Assembly: GCF_001552155.1 (NCBI RefSeq)
Contig: NZ_BCQQ01000013.1
Location: forward strand, 1 to 64,000
Length of the DNA stretch: 64,000 nt
Reading direction: 5' to 3'
Source of the DNA: Actinomadura formosensis NBRC 14204
GTDB taxonomy: Bacteria; Actinomycetota; Actinomycetes; Streptosporangiales; Streptosporangiaceae
Part shown: piece after piece, positions 45,475 to 54,885 of the stretch
Layout of the letters: every line of letters begins with the position of its first letter
How positions within the stretch are numbered: position 1 is the first letter of the stretch
Position numbers and translations under genes: made by a program
The notes under the pieces: generated by a model
Databases searched by the model: none
What the model was told of the DNA's origin: nothing
What the model saw: the letters and a program-made list of their open reading frames with translations, nothing else

Positions 45475-48400
45475 CTATTGAGGGGTCACCGGGGTCGGGT
45501 TCCATCCGTCGGAACTCCAGAGGGCCAGCAGGACGTCTTCCGCCGGGCGGCCGGAGAGGGCGGCGACCTCGGGCCACAGCCGTTGCGGCAGGCCGTGCCG
45601 GACGATCAGGCGGTAGGCGGCCGGGCCGCCGCCCAACTGGAGGAGGTCGCCGAGGAGCATGGCGTCCTTGGGGTGGGGGTCGGCCTGGTCGACGAGGTCC
45701 AGCAGTGCACGGCCGTGGCGGCCCAGTTCGGTGAGGCCGTCCTGCCCGGCGGCGCGGAGCCAGGCGCTGACGGCGGGGCTCGGGCAGGGGAACCGTGCCA
45801 GCAGCGCGGCGATCGGGGCGCCGGACGGGCCGGCGAGCAGCGGCAGCCAGCGGTCGCCCCAGGAGCGCACGGCGGCAGCGGCCCCGGGGCGGGTCTGCTG
45901 GAGGATCGCGACGTCGCGAGCCATCGCGGCGCCGTAGCGGGACGCCACGGCGAACAGGTCGTCGTCCGGGGCGAGCGGGCCGAGGGTGCGGAGCAGGGCG
46001 CGGCCGGAGTCGTCGAGGTCGCGGTCCAGGGCGACGCGGGCCTGGGCGAAGGTGAGGTCCTCGCCGAGCATCAGGGCCAGGATCCGTTCCGGGGCCGGGT
46101 GGTCCAGGAGGCCGGGCAGCGCGTCGCGGACGGTCTGGCGGGCGAGGTTCCAGTCCGGGTGATCCGCCGCCAGGCGCAGGAGGCGCAGGCGCTGGCTCGG
46201 GAAGACCAGGTCGCGGACGAGCGGCAGCAGCGCGGGCCGGGCCTCCAGCAGCGCCACCAGCGCGACGCCTTCGGTCCGGCCGACGCCGAGGCTGCGCGGT
46301 TGGGCGCCGAGGACGCCCGACAGCACCTCGCGCGGAAGGTTCTCGCCCTCCACCAGCCAGGCGCGCAGCCGCCCCGGGTCCTCGATGAGCGTTGCCAGCA
46401 CGTCGTCGAGGCCGACGCCCGCCGCCAGTTCCGCGGCCGCCCAAGCGGCGGCCGCCTCGGCGGCGAACACCGGGGCGTCGTCGGCCATGGCACCGACGTT
46501 CAGGAAGGCGGCGACGACGTCGCCGGCCGCCACCCCGGCACCGGCGGCGAACCGTTCCAGGGTCTCCAGCAGGTCGGTCCGCAGGCCGGCCGACGCCGCG
46601 GCGCGGAGCACCTGCGCGGAGAAGCGCGGCAGGAGGTCGGCGACATCGGGGAAGGCGTCCAGGACGGGCGCGAGGTCGAGCCGGCCGAACGCCCGCAGCC
46701 ACCCGGCGGACGCCGCCGGGGACGCCAGCAGGCGCGGCCACTGCGCGGTCGGCGTCTCCAGCAGCGCGCGGACGGCGTAGCGGGCCTCCACCCCGGCCTG
46801 GCGGGCGATCTCCAGCAGCGCGCGAGCGTCCACCGTGCCGCCCGGGTCGCGCTCCACCACGAGCGCCCAGCCGAGACCGAGCGCCGTCAGGTGCTCGGGC
46901 TGCCGCAGCCCTTCGAGCAGCAGCCGCCACGCCGTCGGTGTGTACTGGCCGAGGAGGTCGAGGTCGGGGCCGTCGATGAACGGCCTCAGGACCTCGAACA
47001 GCCGGTCCGAGCCGAGCCGGCCCACGAGAAACTGGAGGCTGGGCGCGGGGACGTCCAGCAGCGCGTCCACCAGGGGCTGCTCCAGCGGTTCGACGGCGTC
47101 GAGCAGGGACGCGACCGGGTACCCGGGCAGCGCCGTGGCGATCCTGCCCAGCAGACCGAGCCGGCGGACGCCCTCCCGCGTGTAGAGGAGTTCCTGCAAG
47201 GGCAAGTCGCCGAGCCGCAGCTCGGGCTCGTAGATCTGGGCGAGGCGGGGCGCCACCGGGAGCAGCCGCAGGGTCACATCGCCGTGCAGGTTGTCGGTGG
47301 TGCGGGTGAGCAGCGCGTGCATCAGGTCCTTGCGCAGGGCCCCGGACGGCGGCATTCCGAGCAGGACGGACGCGGCGTCGCGCAGCCGCACCCGCATCTG
47401 GTGCCAGTTCTCGCTCCGCAGCCCGGGCCGGGCGCGCATGTCCGCGATCCGCAGCAGGAGTTCGGTGTCGGCGCCGTAGAGCGCGGTGATCTCGTCCAGT
47501 TCGGTGCGGAGCTGCCTGCCCTGATCCTTGCCGGCCCGGCCCTGCCGGTACTTGAACGTGTCCTCGTTCAGGGCGAGGGCCCAGCCGGGGGCGAACGTCC
47601 GGCGCCTGAACGCGGCGCCGCCCTGGCCGTTCAGCACCTCGGCCGTGTAGGCGTTCAGGTCCGGGTCGTTCAGGTAGGGCAGCGCGTCGGCGCTGCGGCC
47701 CGCGATCCTCGGCCCCCGCGCCCGGCCGGGCAGGATCTCGTCGTAGTCGGACGGGAGCGCGGCGGCGAGCCGGGGCCCGGCCCGGCCCGCGACCACGATC
47801 CGGGCGGACGGGGCCAGCCGGCGCACGGTCGCCAGCACGTCCCCGAACCGGTCCGGTTCGAGCATCAGCCAGCCGGCGCCGGACAGCAGCGCCGCCATCG
47901 CCGACGCCTGCCGGTGGGCGGGCAGCGCCGCCACCGCGAGCACGTCCGGGCCGTGCTCCTCCAGCAGCCCGAGCCGCACCGACTCCGGGTTCACCTGCAC
48001 CTGCGGCACCGACCGGCGCGCCCGCGCGCGGACACCGGTGCCGGCGACGACCTTCGCCGACATCGGGCGGATCGAAGAGACGACGACCGTGACCGTCGAA
48101 CCGACGCTGTAGGACGCGGTGAGGTCGACGAACCGGGAGCCCTTACGGTCCCCCTCGGGCGTGTTCTGCCAGTAGACGTTGAACGGCCACCTCTCCGCGC
48201 CGCCGGCGGCCACCTCGACCCTGATCTTGTCCTTGGCCACCTCGATGACGGAGGCGGACAGGCGCTCCCCCACCAGGGACTGCTTCCACTCGTCCCGTGT
48301 CTCGTGGGACGACTTGCACGCCGCCTCGTCGAACAGCACCACGCAGGACGCGCCGCGGACGCGCCGCTCCGCCTCGGCGGTGCGCTCCACGGCCGCGGCG

Positions 48401-49182
48401 GACGCCAGCGTCTCCGCCAGCCGCCCCGCCGCCAGGGACGGCACGCTCGCGAAGCCCGACGCGCGCAGGTACTCGTCCTGGCCGGTGCCGTCGATGACGC
48501 CCCACGAGCCGGGGGCCAGCCCGCCGCACATCCAGCCGGCGAGCCGCAGCAGCATCCCCACCTGCGCCTCGCGCCAGTCGGCCCGCCCGGAGCCGGGGCC
48601 CGGCATGGCGCCGCACAGCATCTGCGTGGTGGGCAGCGACATGCCCGCCGCGTCGGGCAGCCGGCCCTCCATCGGCCGGTACAGGTGCCGGCCGAGCCCG
48701 ACCAGCCGGATCCCGCCGCCGTTCTCCACCAGATGGTCGGGTGACAGCTCCAGCGGGACGAACCCCCGCTCGGCGAACCGGTCGAGCGCGTCCCCGAGCG
48801 GCACCAGCAGCCGCAGCGCCGCGGCGGGCTTCCAGCGCCGTCCCGCATGGAGCTGGGCCAGCAGGTCGTCCGGCTCGATCAGCTGGTCCAGCGGGACCTT
48901 CGACCGGCCCGGCGCCCACGCGGTGATGACGGCGGGCGGCGACTCGGCGGCGTCCACCAGATCCAGCAGCGCCGGGACGGCGGGCCCGCCGATGCCGAGC
49001 AGCGCCAGCGCGTCCGCCCGTTCCCGGCGGTCGGCGAAGCGGCGCAGCGCGCCGAAGGTGTTGCCGCTCTCGTCGTTCACCAGGTCCACCTGGTGCGGGC
49101 GGGTGCCGTCGTGCGGGCGCAGGTGCCCCGGCCGCCATTGGCCGGCCCGGATCGTCCACTCCCGGCCGGACCGCCCGATCAT
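45475..49182 (-). CDS. giant 1235-aa protein with degenerate kinase lobe and helical-repeat body
   Basis: Family not recognised. Residues about 100-260 resemble a protein-kinase C-lobe that has lost catalysis: FVPLELSPDHLVENGGGIRLVGLG sits where HRDLKPxN...DFG is expected. Around 320-390 is a small beta-rich segment (LSASVIEVAKDKIRVEVA...VGSTVTVVVSS). From about 560 to the end the protein is a run of Leu/Ala-rich helical pairs, HEAT-like in look. No signal peptide or membrane segment. ATG overlaps the kinase stop by four bases, so it is translated with the kinase. Likely role, by inference: scaffold or pseudokinase partner of the adjacent kinase. Confidence 0.75.
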   Translation of the reverse strand: MIGRSGREWTIRAGQWRPGHLRPHDGTRPHQVDLVNDESGNTFGALRRFADRRERADALALLGIGGPAVPALLDLVDAAESPPAVITAWAPGRSKVPLDQLIEPDDLLAQLHAGRRWKPAAALRLLVPLGDALDRFAERGFVPLELSPDHLVENGGGIRLVGLGRHLYRPMEGRLPDAAGMSLPTTQMLCGAMPGPGSGRADWREAQVGMLLRLAGWMCGGLAPGSWGVIDGTGQDEYLRASGFASVPSLAAGRLAETLASAAAVERTAEAERRVRGASCVVLFDEAACKSSHETRDEWKQSLVGERLSASVIEVAKDKIRVEVAAGGAERWPFNVYWQNTPEGDRKGSRFVDLTASYSVGSTVTVVVSSIRPMSAKVVAGTGVRARARRSVPQVQVNPESVRLGLLEEHGPDVLAVAALPAHRQASAMAALLSGAGWLMLEPDRFGDVLATVRRLAPSARIVVAGRAGPRLAAALPSDYDEILPGRARGPRIAGRSADALPYLNDPDLNAYTAEVLNGQGGAAFRRRTFAPGWALALNEDTFKYRQGRAGKDQGRQLRTELDEITALYGADTELLLRIADMRARPGLRSENWHQMRVRLRDAASVLLGMPPSGALRKDLMHALLTRTTDNLHGDVTLRLLPVAPRLAQIYEPELRLGDLPLQELLYTREGVRRLGLLGRIATALPGYPVASLLDAVEPLEQPLVDALLDVPAPSLQFLVGRLGSDRLFEVLRPFIDGPDLDLLGQYTPTAWRLLLEGLRQPEHLTALGLGWALVVERDPGGTVDARALLEIARQAGVEARYAVRALLETPTAQWPRLLASPAASAGWLRAFGRLDLAPVLDAFPDVADLLPRFSAQVLRAAASAGLRTDLLETLERFAAGAGVAAGDVVAAFLNVGAMADDAPVFAAEAAAAWAAAELAAGVGLDDVLATLIEDPGRLRAWLVEGENLPREVLSGVLGAQPRSLGVGRTEGVALVALLEARPALLPLVRDLVFPSQRLRLLRLAADHPDWNLARQTVRDALPGLLDHPAPERILALMLGEDLTFAQARVALDRDLDDSGRALLRTLGPLAPDDDLFAVASRYGAAMARDVAILQQTRPGAAAAVRSWGDRWLPLLAGPSGAPIAALLARFPCPSPAVSAWLRAAGQDGLTELGRHGRALLDLVDQADPHPKDAMLLGDLLQLGGGPAAYRLIVRHGLPQRLWPEVAALSGRPAEDVLLALWSSDGWNPTPVTPQ

Positions 49183-50213
49183 CGGGCCCCCAGCAGCACC
49201 GAGGACAGCACGGCTCCGTCGCGCGCCCGCGCCAGGTCCGCCTGGATCGACTGGACGTTGCGAGTCCGGTAGGCGGGCTCCGCCAGGCAGCTCGCGATGA
49301 GCGTGGTGAGGATCGGGCTGCCGCCCAGCGCCGCCAGCCGCTGCTTGGCCACCCCGTGCTCGTGTGCTGTGCCGTACAGCTGCCGTTTCATGTCCTCGTC
49401 CAGCCGGGACAGGCCGAGCGCCTCGGCGAGCGTGGCGCCCAGCATGTAGATGTCGAACCGTTCCGCCGCCTTGTCCAGCTCCGGGTTGCGGGTCGCGCCG
49501 TGCGGCACCGGCGGACTGTAGGCCGGGGTGGTGGTGCTGATCGGCTGACCGTCGACGACCGCCGCGTCGTAGTCGATCAGGATGTACTGCTCAGGCGGCC
49601 CCAGCACCAGCACGTTCTCCGGTTTCAGGTCGGCGTGGATCCAGTACTCCTCCCGGTGGCCCGGCGTGCGGCGCTTGGCCGGCCGCCGGGCGTGCAGGGC
49701 GCCGAGCGCACCGCACAGCTGTTCGGCGAGGTCGATCAGCTCGTCCTCGGTGAACGGGCGCTTCTCCCGGCGGCGCGCCTTGATGTCGTCCTCCAGGGTG
49801 CGGACGGGGCGGCCGGGGATCCCGACGAACTCGGTGACGACGAAGTACTCGTGCTCGTCGGCGGCGACCCCGGACGCCTCCAGGGTGGGGGACGGCTCAG
49901 GCAGGACATCGATCACGGGCGGGGCCTGCTGGGTCACCTGCATCGCCTGGTAGACGGCCTTGAGGCCCTGCTGCTGCTGCGCCTTGTTGCGGTCGAGGCG
50001 GGGCCGCCAGCCCTCGTCCCGCAGATGGCCCTGGTCCCACCACAGGCCCTTCAGCACCGTCATGCCACCGCACCAGGTGTCCTCGGTGAGCAGCGCGTAG
50101 CCCTGTCCGGCGCCCGCCAGGAGCCGCACCACCCTGAACCGGCCGCCGCCGTAGCTCTCCCGGCGGTAGGCGACCTTCCCGACCTGGTCGGAGTCGATCT
50201 CCAGCACGCTCAT
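49179..50213 (-). CDS. Ser/Thr protein kinase-like protein
   Basis: 344 aa. Kinase landmarks: a candidate ATP Lys55 in MTVLKG, catalytic HADLKPEN at 193-200, and metal-binding Asp in IDYD at 213-216 (DYD in place of DFG), followed by STTTPAYSPP in the activation/APE region. The N-lobe is unusual, with a long charged insertion (about 60-120) and a Gly-rich loop reduced to GAGQG. No transmembrane or PASTA segment, so cytosolic. It lies between the giant protein and the NYN-FHA gene, 13 bases from the latter. Confidence 0.85.
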   Translation of the reverse strand: MSVLEIDSDQVGKVAYRRESYGGGRFRVVRLLAGAGQGYALLTEDTWCGGMTVLKGLWWDQGHLRDEGWRPRLDRNKAQQQQGLKAVYQAMQVTQQAPPVIDVLPEPSPTLEASGVAADEHEYFVVTEFVGIPGRPVRTLEDDIKARRREKRPFTEDELIDLAEQLCGALGALHARRPAKRRTPGHREEYWIHADLKPENVLVLGPPEQYILIDYDAAVVDGQPISTTTPAYSPPVPHGATRNPELDKAAERFDIYMLGATLAEALGLSRLDEDMKRQLYGTAHEHGVAKQRLAALGGSPILTTLIASCLAEPAYRTRNVQSIQADLARARDGAVLSSVLLGAR

Positions 50214-50226
50214 TCGGCCTCCACGC

Positions 50227-51243
50227 TCACTCGTCGTCGTCGCGGTTGGAGACGATCAGCCGGACCCGGCCCTCGCCGAGCCACAGCTCGTCGCCCTCGA
50301 TGAGCGGGTAGCGCTCGCCGTGGGCGAGCCTGTTGTCCAGCGGCAGCCCGTCGGCGCCGGCCCTCGGGTTGAGGAAGGTGTCGCCGCCCGAGCCGCGGTG
50401 GACGACGACCGGCCAGCCTTCGTCGTCCGGTTCGATCTGGAGGTGCCGGCGGCTGATCGCGTGCGCGGACCTGCGGTCCAGCCCGGCGGTGAGGTCGGTG
50501 ACGTCCGGGCGGGACGGGCCGCCGCGGCCCAGTACCAGCCCGTCCGGCGGCAGCGGGAAGCGGCCGTGCTCCCGGCCGTTCACCAGCAGCGTGAGCAGGG
50601 GCGCGACCGCCTTCGGGACGGGCGTGTAGACCTGCTCCACGGCCGGGTAGCTGCAGAACTTGCACAGCCGGTCCCCGCCGCGCCGGAGCACCGGGACGGC
50701 CTGCCCCGCGTAGTTGCACTTGTCGGGCGGGCCGGTGCACGTCCACACCTCGTCCTCGCCCAGGGTGACGATGCCGGCCTTGCGCGCCTTCTTGCGGCGG
50801 GCCTCGGCGACCTGCTCGTCGGTCGCCGGCAGCAGCCGGCGGGGGCGCAGCACGACACTGCGGTCCTTCTGGATGCTGAACGACCAGACCCGCTCCGCCT
50901 CCCGCTCCAGCCAGGGGTGGTCGCGACGCGCGTCCATGAAGTTGTCGCGGCTGACGACCGCGGCGCCGAGCTGGGCCGCGATGTTCAGCGCCAGGTCGTC
51001 GGCGTCGCCCGGGGCGGTCTGCAGCCAGCCCTCCTGGTGAGCGGTGTCGGACCGGCCCCGGTCGGCGAGCCGCTGCTCGGCCGATGCGTCGATCACGGCG
51101 CGGACGAGCGCGCCCGGCCAGGTGTCCAGGCAGGCCCGCTTCACCCGCTCCACCCGGGTGAAGCGCCACTCCGGCGGTGCCCCGCCGCGGCGGTTCTTGC
51201 AGGCGATGTTGGCCGCGTCCAGCACGACGGCGTTGACGTTCAT
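50227..51243 (-). CDS. NYN/PIN-like nuclease domain - zinc-binding motif - FHA domain protein
   Basis: 338 aa from the ATG at 51243 (a GTG one codon earlier overlaps the vWA stop as GTGA). Residues 1-115 look like a NYN/PIN RNase of the Zc3h12a type: NAVVLDAANIACKNRRGG with the first acidic residue, PGDADDLALNIAAQLGAAVVSRDNFMDARRDHPWL with the other acids. About 165-200 has two Cys pairs (CTGPPDKC, LCKFC), probably one zinc. About 235-335 is an FHA domain (LGRGG, AISRRHLQIE, FLNPRAG) that reads phospho-Thr. Nuclease activity is inferred. Confidence 0.8.
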   Translation of the reverse strand: MNVNAVVLDAANIACKNRRGGAPPEWRFTRVERVKRACLDTWPGALVRAVIDASAEQRLADRGRSDTAHQEGWLQTAPGDADDLALNIAAQLGAAVVSRDNFMDARRDHPWLEREAERVWSFSIQKDRSVVLRPRRLLPATDEQVAEARRKKARKAGIVTLGEDEVWTCTGPPDKCNYAGQAVPVLRRGGDRLCKFCSYPAVEQVYTPVPKAVAPLLTLLVNGREHGRFPLPPDGLVLGRGGPSRPDVTDLTAGLDRRSAHAISRRHLQIEPDDEGWPVVVHRGSGGDTFLNPRAGADGLPLDNRLAHGERYPLIEGDELWLGEGRVRLIVSNRDDDE

Positions 51244-52649
51244 CACCAGTCCTCGGTTTCGCTGCCGTGCGGGCGCCGTACGGAACCGGAGCGGGCGCCT
51301 TCCTCGCGCTGCACGGTGCGGCGATCGGCGTGGCGCTGGCCGAGCACCGTCGGGTCGAGCTTCGGACGAGCGCGGAGCATCTCGTTGGGGCTGGTGCGGC
51401 TGGTGCTCGACCTCGACCGCTGCTCGTTGCGGACGTCGTTGGGGTCGAGGCCCTCCTGGAGCCCGCGGAGCGCGATGTCGTAGTCGCCCGCCAGATCACC
51501 CAAGCCCTCCTGCAGGGCCCGGTGCTTCGCCTCCGCGTAGATGTCGGCGTGCACGGACGGGTTCGCGTGCCTGATCTTCTGGGCGATCTCGGTCTCCAGG
51601 TCGATGGTCTTGACCTGGTCCATGAGCTTCTCCAGGTTGAGCACCGGGACATCGGCGATCCCGCTGATCGCACCGTTCGCCTCGTCCAGGGCGAGCGTCC
51701 CGGTGCCGGTGCGCACCGTGCCGGTCGCCTTCACGATCGGCAGATGGCGTTTAATGATCTTGTTGGGGGCGCGCAGCCGGAGCACGTACATCGGCCGGTC
51801 GTCTCCGGTGCCGACCGCGCCGAGCGGGATCGTCACCCGCTGCGCGCCGTCGGTCCCGGCCGTGACCGGCGCGTTGAGGCGCATCCGCGCCGGGTTCACC
51901 CGGTAGACGCCGGTGATCGGGAACAGCGGATGGACGTCGACGACCAGCTCACCGCCGGCCGCGGCGAGGTTCTGGCCCTGCCGGGCGAGCCGCCCGACGA
52001 TCTCCTTGATGACGACCTCGGAGCCGTCCCGGGAGGCGACGTGGCCGTTGCCGCCCAGGGCACTGATCGCCTGCAGGAGTTCGAAGTTCGCGTCCTTGCC
52101 CATGCCGACGGCGTCGGTGTAGACGTCGCGGTCCGCGGCCTTCGCCGCGATGGCGGCCAGCGCCTGCGGAGCGGTCGCCCCGCGGTTCGGTTCACCGTCG
52201 CTGAACAGGATGGCCCGGCGGGAGGCCGCCCGGGACCGGCCCAGCCGGTCGTAGGCCAGCAGCAGCCCGGCCTCGATGTTGGTGACCCCGTACTCGGGCG
52301 CGCTCTGGCGCTCCAGCCGGCCGGAGTCGCGCAGCTCGGCCACCGTGGTCGTGTCGGCGATCAGCCAGGTCCGGTCACTGAACGCCACGACCTGGATTTC
52401 GTCCCGGTCGGGGAGGTTGCGCAGCAGTTCCCCGATGGCCTTCAAGGCCAGCGTCCAGCGGCTGGTGTCGCCCGACTTCTCGGCGGGCCAGCCCATCGAC
52501 TGGCTGGCGTCCAGCACGATCGCGTACGAGGCGCCGGGGCCGCGCTCCGCCCGCCGGGCGGGTGCGACCGGCGAGGTGTGGATGGCGACGGCGAACTCCT
52601 CACCGGCACCGACCGGATCGCGGTCGATGGAGATCTCGGCGGCGGGCAT
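51243..52649 (-). CDS. von Willebrand factor A-domain protein
   Basis: 468 aa from the ATG at 52649. The vWA domain (about 40-210) has an intact metal-ion site: DASQS at 47-51, NIEAGLLLAYDR supplying the Thr region and FSDGEPN. Residues 1-35 and 225-330 are beta-rich, and the last 130 residues are a helical tail (HADIYAEAKHRALQEGLGDLAGDYDIALRGL) plus a disordered Arg/Ser-rich end. The layout resembles vWA proteins found beside kinase/PP2C pairs. It overlaps the NYN-FHA gene by one base and follows PP2C by 11 bases. Confidence 0.87.
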   Translation of the reverse strand: MPAAEISIDRDPVGAGEEFAVAIHTSPVAPARRAERGPGASYAIVLDASQSMGWPAEKSGDTSRWTLALKAIGELLRNLPDRDEIQVVAFSDRTWLIADTTTVAELRDSGRLERQSAPEYGVTNIEAGLLLAYDRLGRSRAASRRAILFSDGEPNRGATAPQALAAIAAKAADRDVYTDAVGMGKDANFELLQAISALGGNGHVASRDGSEVVIKEIVGRLARQGQNLAAAGGELVVDVHPLFPITGVYRVNPARMRLNAPVTAGTDGAQRVTIPLGAVGTGDDRPMYVLRLRAPNKIIKRHLPIVKATGTVRTGTGTLALDEANGAISGIADVPVLNLEKLMDQVKTIDLETEIAQKIRHANPSVHADIYAEAKHRALQEGLGDLAGDYDIALRGLQEGLDPNDVRNEQRSRSSTSRTSPNEMLRARPKLDPTVLGQRHADRRTVQREEGARSGSVRRPHGSETEDW

Positions 52650-52660
52650 CGGGCTCCCTC

Positions 52661-53908
52661 TCAGTCGAGCGCGCGGATCTCGGCGATCACGGCGGTGGCG
52701 TTGTCCCGGCCGCCGAGCCGCTCGGCACGGGCGACGAGCGCGGCGGCGAGCGCGGCGGGGCGGGGATGGTCGGTGGCGAGCGCGGCCAGGTCGGCGCCGA
52801 ACCACGCGGTGCCGTCGGCGACCGCGGCGCCGTCGCTGAGCAGAGCGACCCGGTCGCCCGCGACGGCGCGGACGGTGCCGAGGTAGGGCTGGTCGGCCTC
52901 GCCCCCGAGATGCTGGGTGAGGCGCGACCCGTCGGAGTCGGCGCCGGGGTCGGTCAGCAGCTTCTCTGCCAGCGCCGTTTGCGCCGGGGTCAGCCGCATG
53001 GCCAGGTGGCCGCCCTTTCTCAGCGGGCGGACGAGCCACGCCGAGCTGTCGCCCAGGGAGGTGAGTTCCAGGCGTCCGTCCGGGAAGGCCCGCACGATCA
53101 GCACCGTGGAGGCGCCGGTCGGCGCGTCCCGCAGGACGGCGCGTTCCGCGATGCCGAGCGCTATCTGGGGGTCGGGCTCCTCGGCCAGGCCGTCCTCCAG
53201 TGCCTTCTTGGCCGCCCGCGCGGCGCGGGCGCCCGAGCCGTCGCCCGCGCCGGTGACGCCGTCGCAGACCACCATGGCGAGGCCGCCCTTGGGCATGCGG
53301 ACGACGGTGAAGGCGTCCTCGTTGTCCCAGAGGGGGTCGCCCTTGGCCTTGCGGGAGCCCACCGCGGTCTCCGCCGCCGCGCGCACGGCCACCGGACCGC
53401 CCGGCCTCGGCTTCAGCGCCCCGTGCACCCGGGCGGGTTCGCCGCGCCGCAGGATGGCGTGCACGACCGCGTCCAAGCCGTGCGGGAAGATCCCGGCGTG
53501 CAGATCCAGCAGGGCTTCGGCGTCCGCCGCGTCGCGTGGCGGGCGGCCCGCCGCGACCGTCAGCAGATCGGAGGCGACGGCCCAGGCGTCCCGTTCCCGC
53601 GCGCCGGGCGTCTCGGGGACGGGCTGGGTGCTCGCGCCGTACGGCGGGATGCTGAGAATCTGCCAGCCGCACGCCTCGTCCCAGCGCAGCGAGCCCGGCC
53701 ACAGGCAGCCGTGGCCGGTGCGCCGGACGTGCGGGCCGAGCAGCGGCCACAGCCCGCCCAGCTCGTCCATCAGCCGGTCGGCCGGCAACCCTTCGGGGGA
53801 GCCCAGCTCGGGCAGGGTCTCCTCCGGCCAGGTGACCGTTACCTCGGGTTCCACATCGACTCCTGATCGGGAGGGGGCATCGGCCCGCGGGATCGGGACG
53901 GGCGCCAT
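52661..53908 (-). CDS. PP2C-family protein phosphatase with N-terminal kinase-lobe-like extension
   Basis: 415 aa. The PP2C domain covers about 175-415: NEDAF at 196-200, metal Asp in CDGVTG at 215-220, TSLGDSSAWLVR, LLSDGAAV and the final DNATAVIAE. The first 170 residues are not phosphatase; HGCLWPGSLRWDE and RERDAWAVASDLLTVAAGRPP faintly recall a degenerate kinase C-lobe. ATG shares one base with the stop of the upstream coiled-coil gene. It should reverse the action of the kinase in the same operon. Confidence 0.88.
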   Translation of the reverse strand: MAPVPIPRADAPSRSGVDVEPEVTVTWPEETLPELGSPEGLPADRLMDELGGLWPLLGPHVRRTGHGCLWPGSLRWDEACGWQILSIPPYGASTQPVPETPGARERDAWAVASDLLTVAAGRPPRDAADAEALLDLHAGIFPHGLDAVVHAILRRGEPARVHGALKPRPGGPVAVRAAAETAVGSRKAKGDPLWDNEDAFTVVRMPKGGLAMVVCDGVTGAGDGSGARAARAAKKALEDGLAEEPDPQIALGIAERAVLRDAPTGASTVLIVRAFPDGRLELTSLGDSSAWLVRPLRKGGHLAMRLTPAQTALAEKLLTDPGADSDGSRLTQHLGGEADQPYLGTVRAVAGDRVALLSDGAAVADGTAWFGADLAALATDHPRPAALAAALVARAERLGGRDNATAVIAEIRALD

Positions 53909-54795
53909 CAGCTCGCGAACGCGATGACCAGCAGGATGAGCGCGATGCCCCACCCGGCCGCGGCCGCGGCCAGGCCCAGCCCGCGCTCGCCGCGGATCTT
54001 GTCCAGCTCGGCGGTGGCGTCCCGCAGCCGCTGCTCGGCGCCGCGCCGCAGGTCGTGGTTCTGCGCGGCGACCTGCTGGGCGTGTCGCACCTGCTGCTCG
54101 GCCTCCTGCCGGAGCCGCCGCACCGCCTCGTGGTAGCGGGCCTCCGCGCGCTGCTCGGCCGCGTGCACCTCGCGGTCGTGCTCCTCGCGTAGTCGCCGTT
54201 CGAGCTGGTCGCCGCGGCGGCGGTAGTCCTCGCGGGCGGCCGCGGCGGCGTTGCGGTGGTCCTGCTCGGCGCGCCGCACCCGGGCCTCGAAGGCCGCCGT
54301 CAGGTCGCCGCCCTCACCGGCCGGGAAGCCCGGCGGGCGCCGCGGCGGGGACGGCGCCCGCTCGGCCGCGAACAGCGCCACCGGCTCGTCGGCGACGCCT
54401 GCCGCCGGCTGCTCGACGGGGAAGACGAGCACCTCCGCGCGGAGGGTGGCGGCGTCGAGGATGCGGACCCGGCGCCAGCCGCTGACGCCGTCCGGGACAC
54501 CGGCCGGGACGTGCAGGGGCTGCCCGGACCCGAGCGTGACCGACTGGCCGTCCGCGCGGGCCCAGAGCACCTCCCCGTCGCTGAGCACGGAGGCGGTGAG
54601 CTCCGGGGCGGGCGGGGGCGCGGCCGGTTCCGCCTCGTCATCGTCGAGGGACTGCCAGGTGGAACGGGTGGGCGGCGGTTCGTCGAACTGCTGCGGCTCG
54701 TCCTCGTCAAGGGACGCCCAGATGGACGCGGAGGCCTTCTTCGGAGGTTCGGGTACCGGTTCCGGGCCGTCGTCAAGCAGATCCCATGCCGTCAC
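53908..54795 (-). CDS. tail-anchored coiled-coil membrane protein with repeated W-x2-L-D motif
   Basis: 295 aa from a GTG at 54795 with GGGGG upstream. The N-terminal 75 residues hold three spaced copies of an aromatic-acidic motif: AWDLLDD, IWASLDEDE and TWQSLDDDE, separated by Pro/Glu-rich linkers. About 80-150 is a small beta region (VLSDGEVLWARADGQSVTLG). About 170-275 is a long Arg/Glu/Gln-rich coiled coil, and the last 22 residues (GLAAAAAGWGIALILLVIAFAS) are one membrane segment. It is first in the operon and would tether the signalling complex to the membrane. Family not recognised. Confidence 0.8.
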   Translation of the reverse strand: MTAWDLLDDGPEPVPEPPKKASASIWASLDEDEPQQFDEPPPTRSTWQSLDDDEAEPAAPPPAPELTASVLSDGEVLWARADGQSVTLGSGQPLHVPAGVPDGVSGWRRVRILDAATLRAEVLVFPVEQPAAGVADEPVALFAAERAPSPPRRPPGFPAGEGGDLTAAFEARVRRAEQDHRNAAAAAREDYRRRGDQLERRLREEHDREVHAAEQRAEARYHEAVRRLRQEAEQQVRHAQQVAAQNHDLRRGAEQRLRDATAELDKIRGERGLGLAAAAAGWGIALILLVIAFAS

Positions 54796-54885
54796 AGAAA
54801 TCCCCCGCGGATATACGTGCCTTGCCCAGCAGCGTGGACTGTACATTGTGAGCCACGAATGCGGCGCCATACAAGGTTTCGGGAT
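54796..54885. promoter_or_regulatory. 90-bp divergent promoter region
   Basis: The only gap in the signalling cassette, between the leftward six-gene operon and the rightward NYN-FHA paralogue. It is AT-richer than its flanks (ATATACGTGC, TACATTGTGA) and must carry the promoters for both directions. No convincing dyad. Confidence 0.6.

Noticed and set aside
45349-48744. 1131-codon open frame on the plus strand
   Set aside because: Exactly antisense to the 1235-aa protein gene; Gly/Arg/Gln-rich low-complexity translation and no ribosome binding site. A high-GC shadow.
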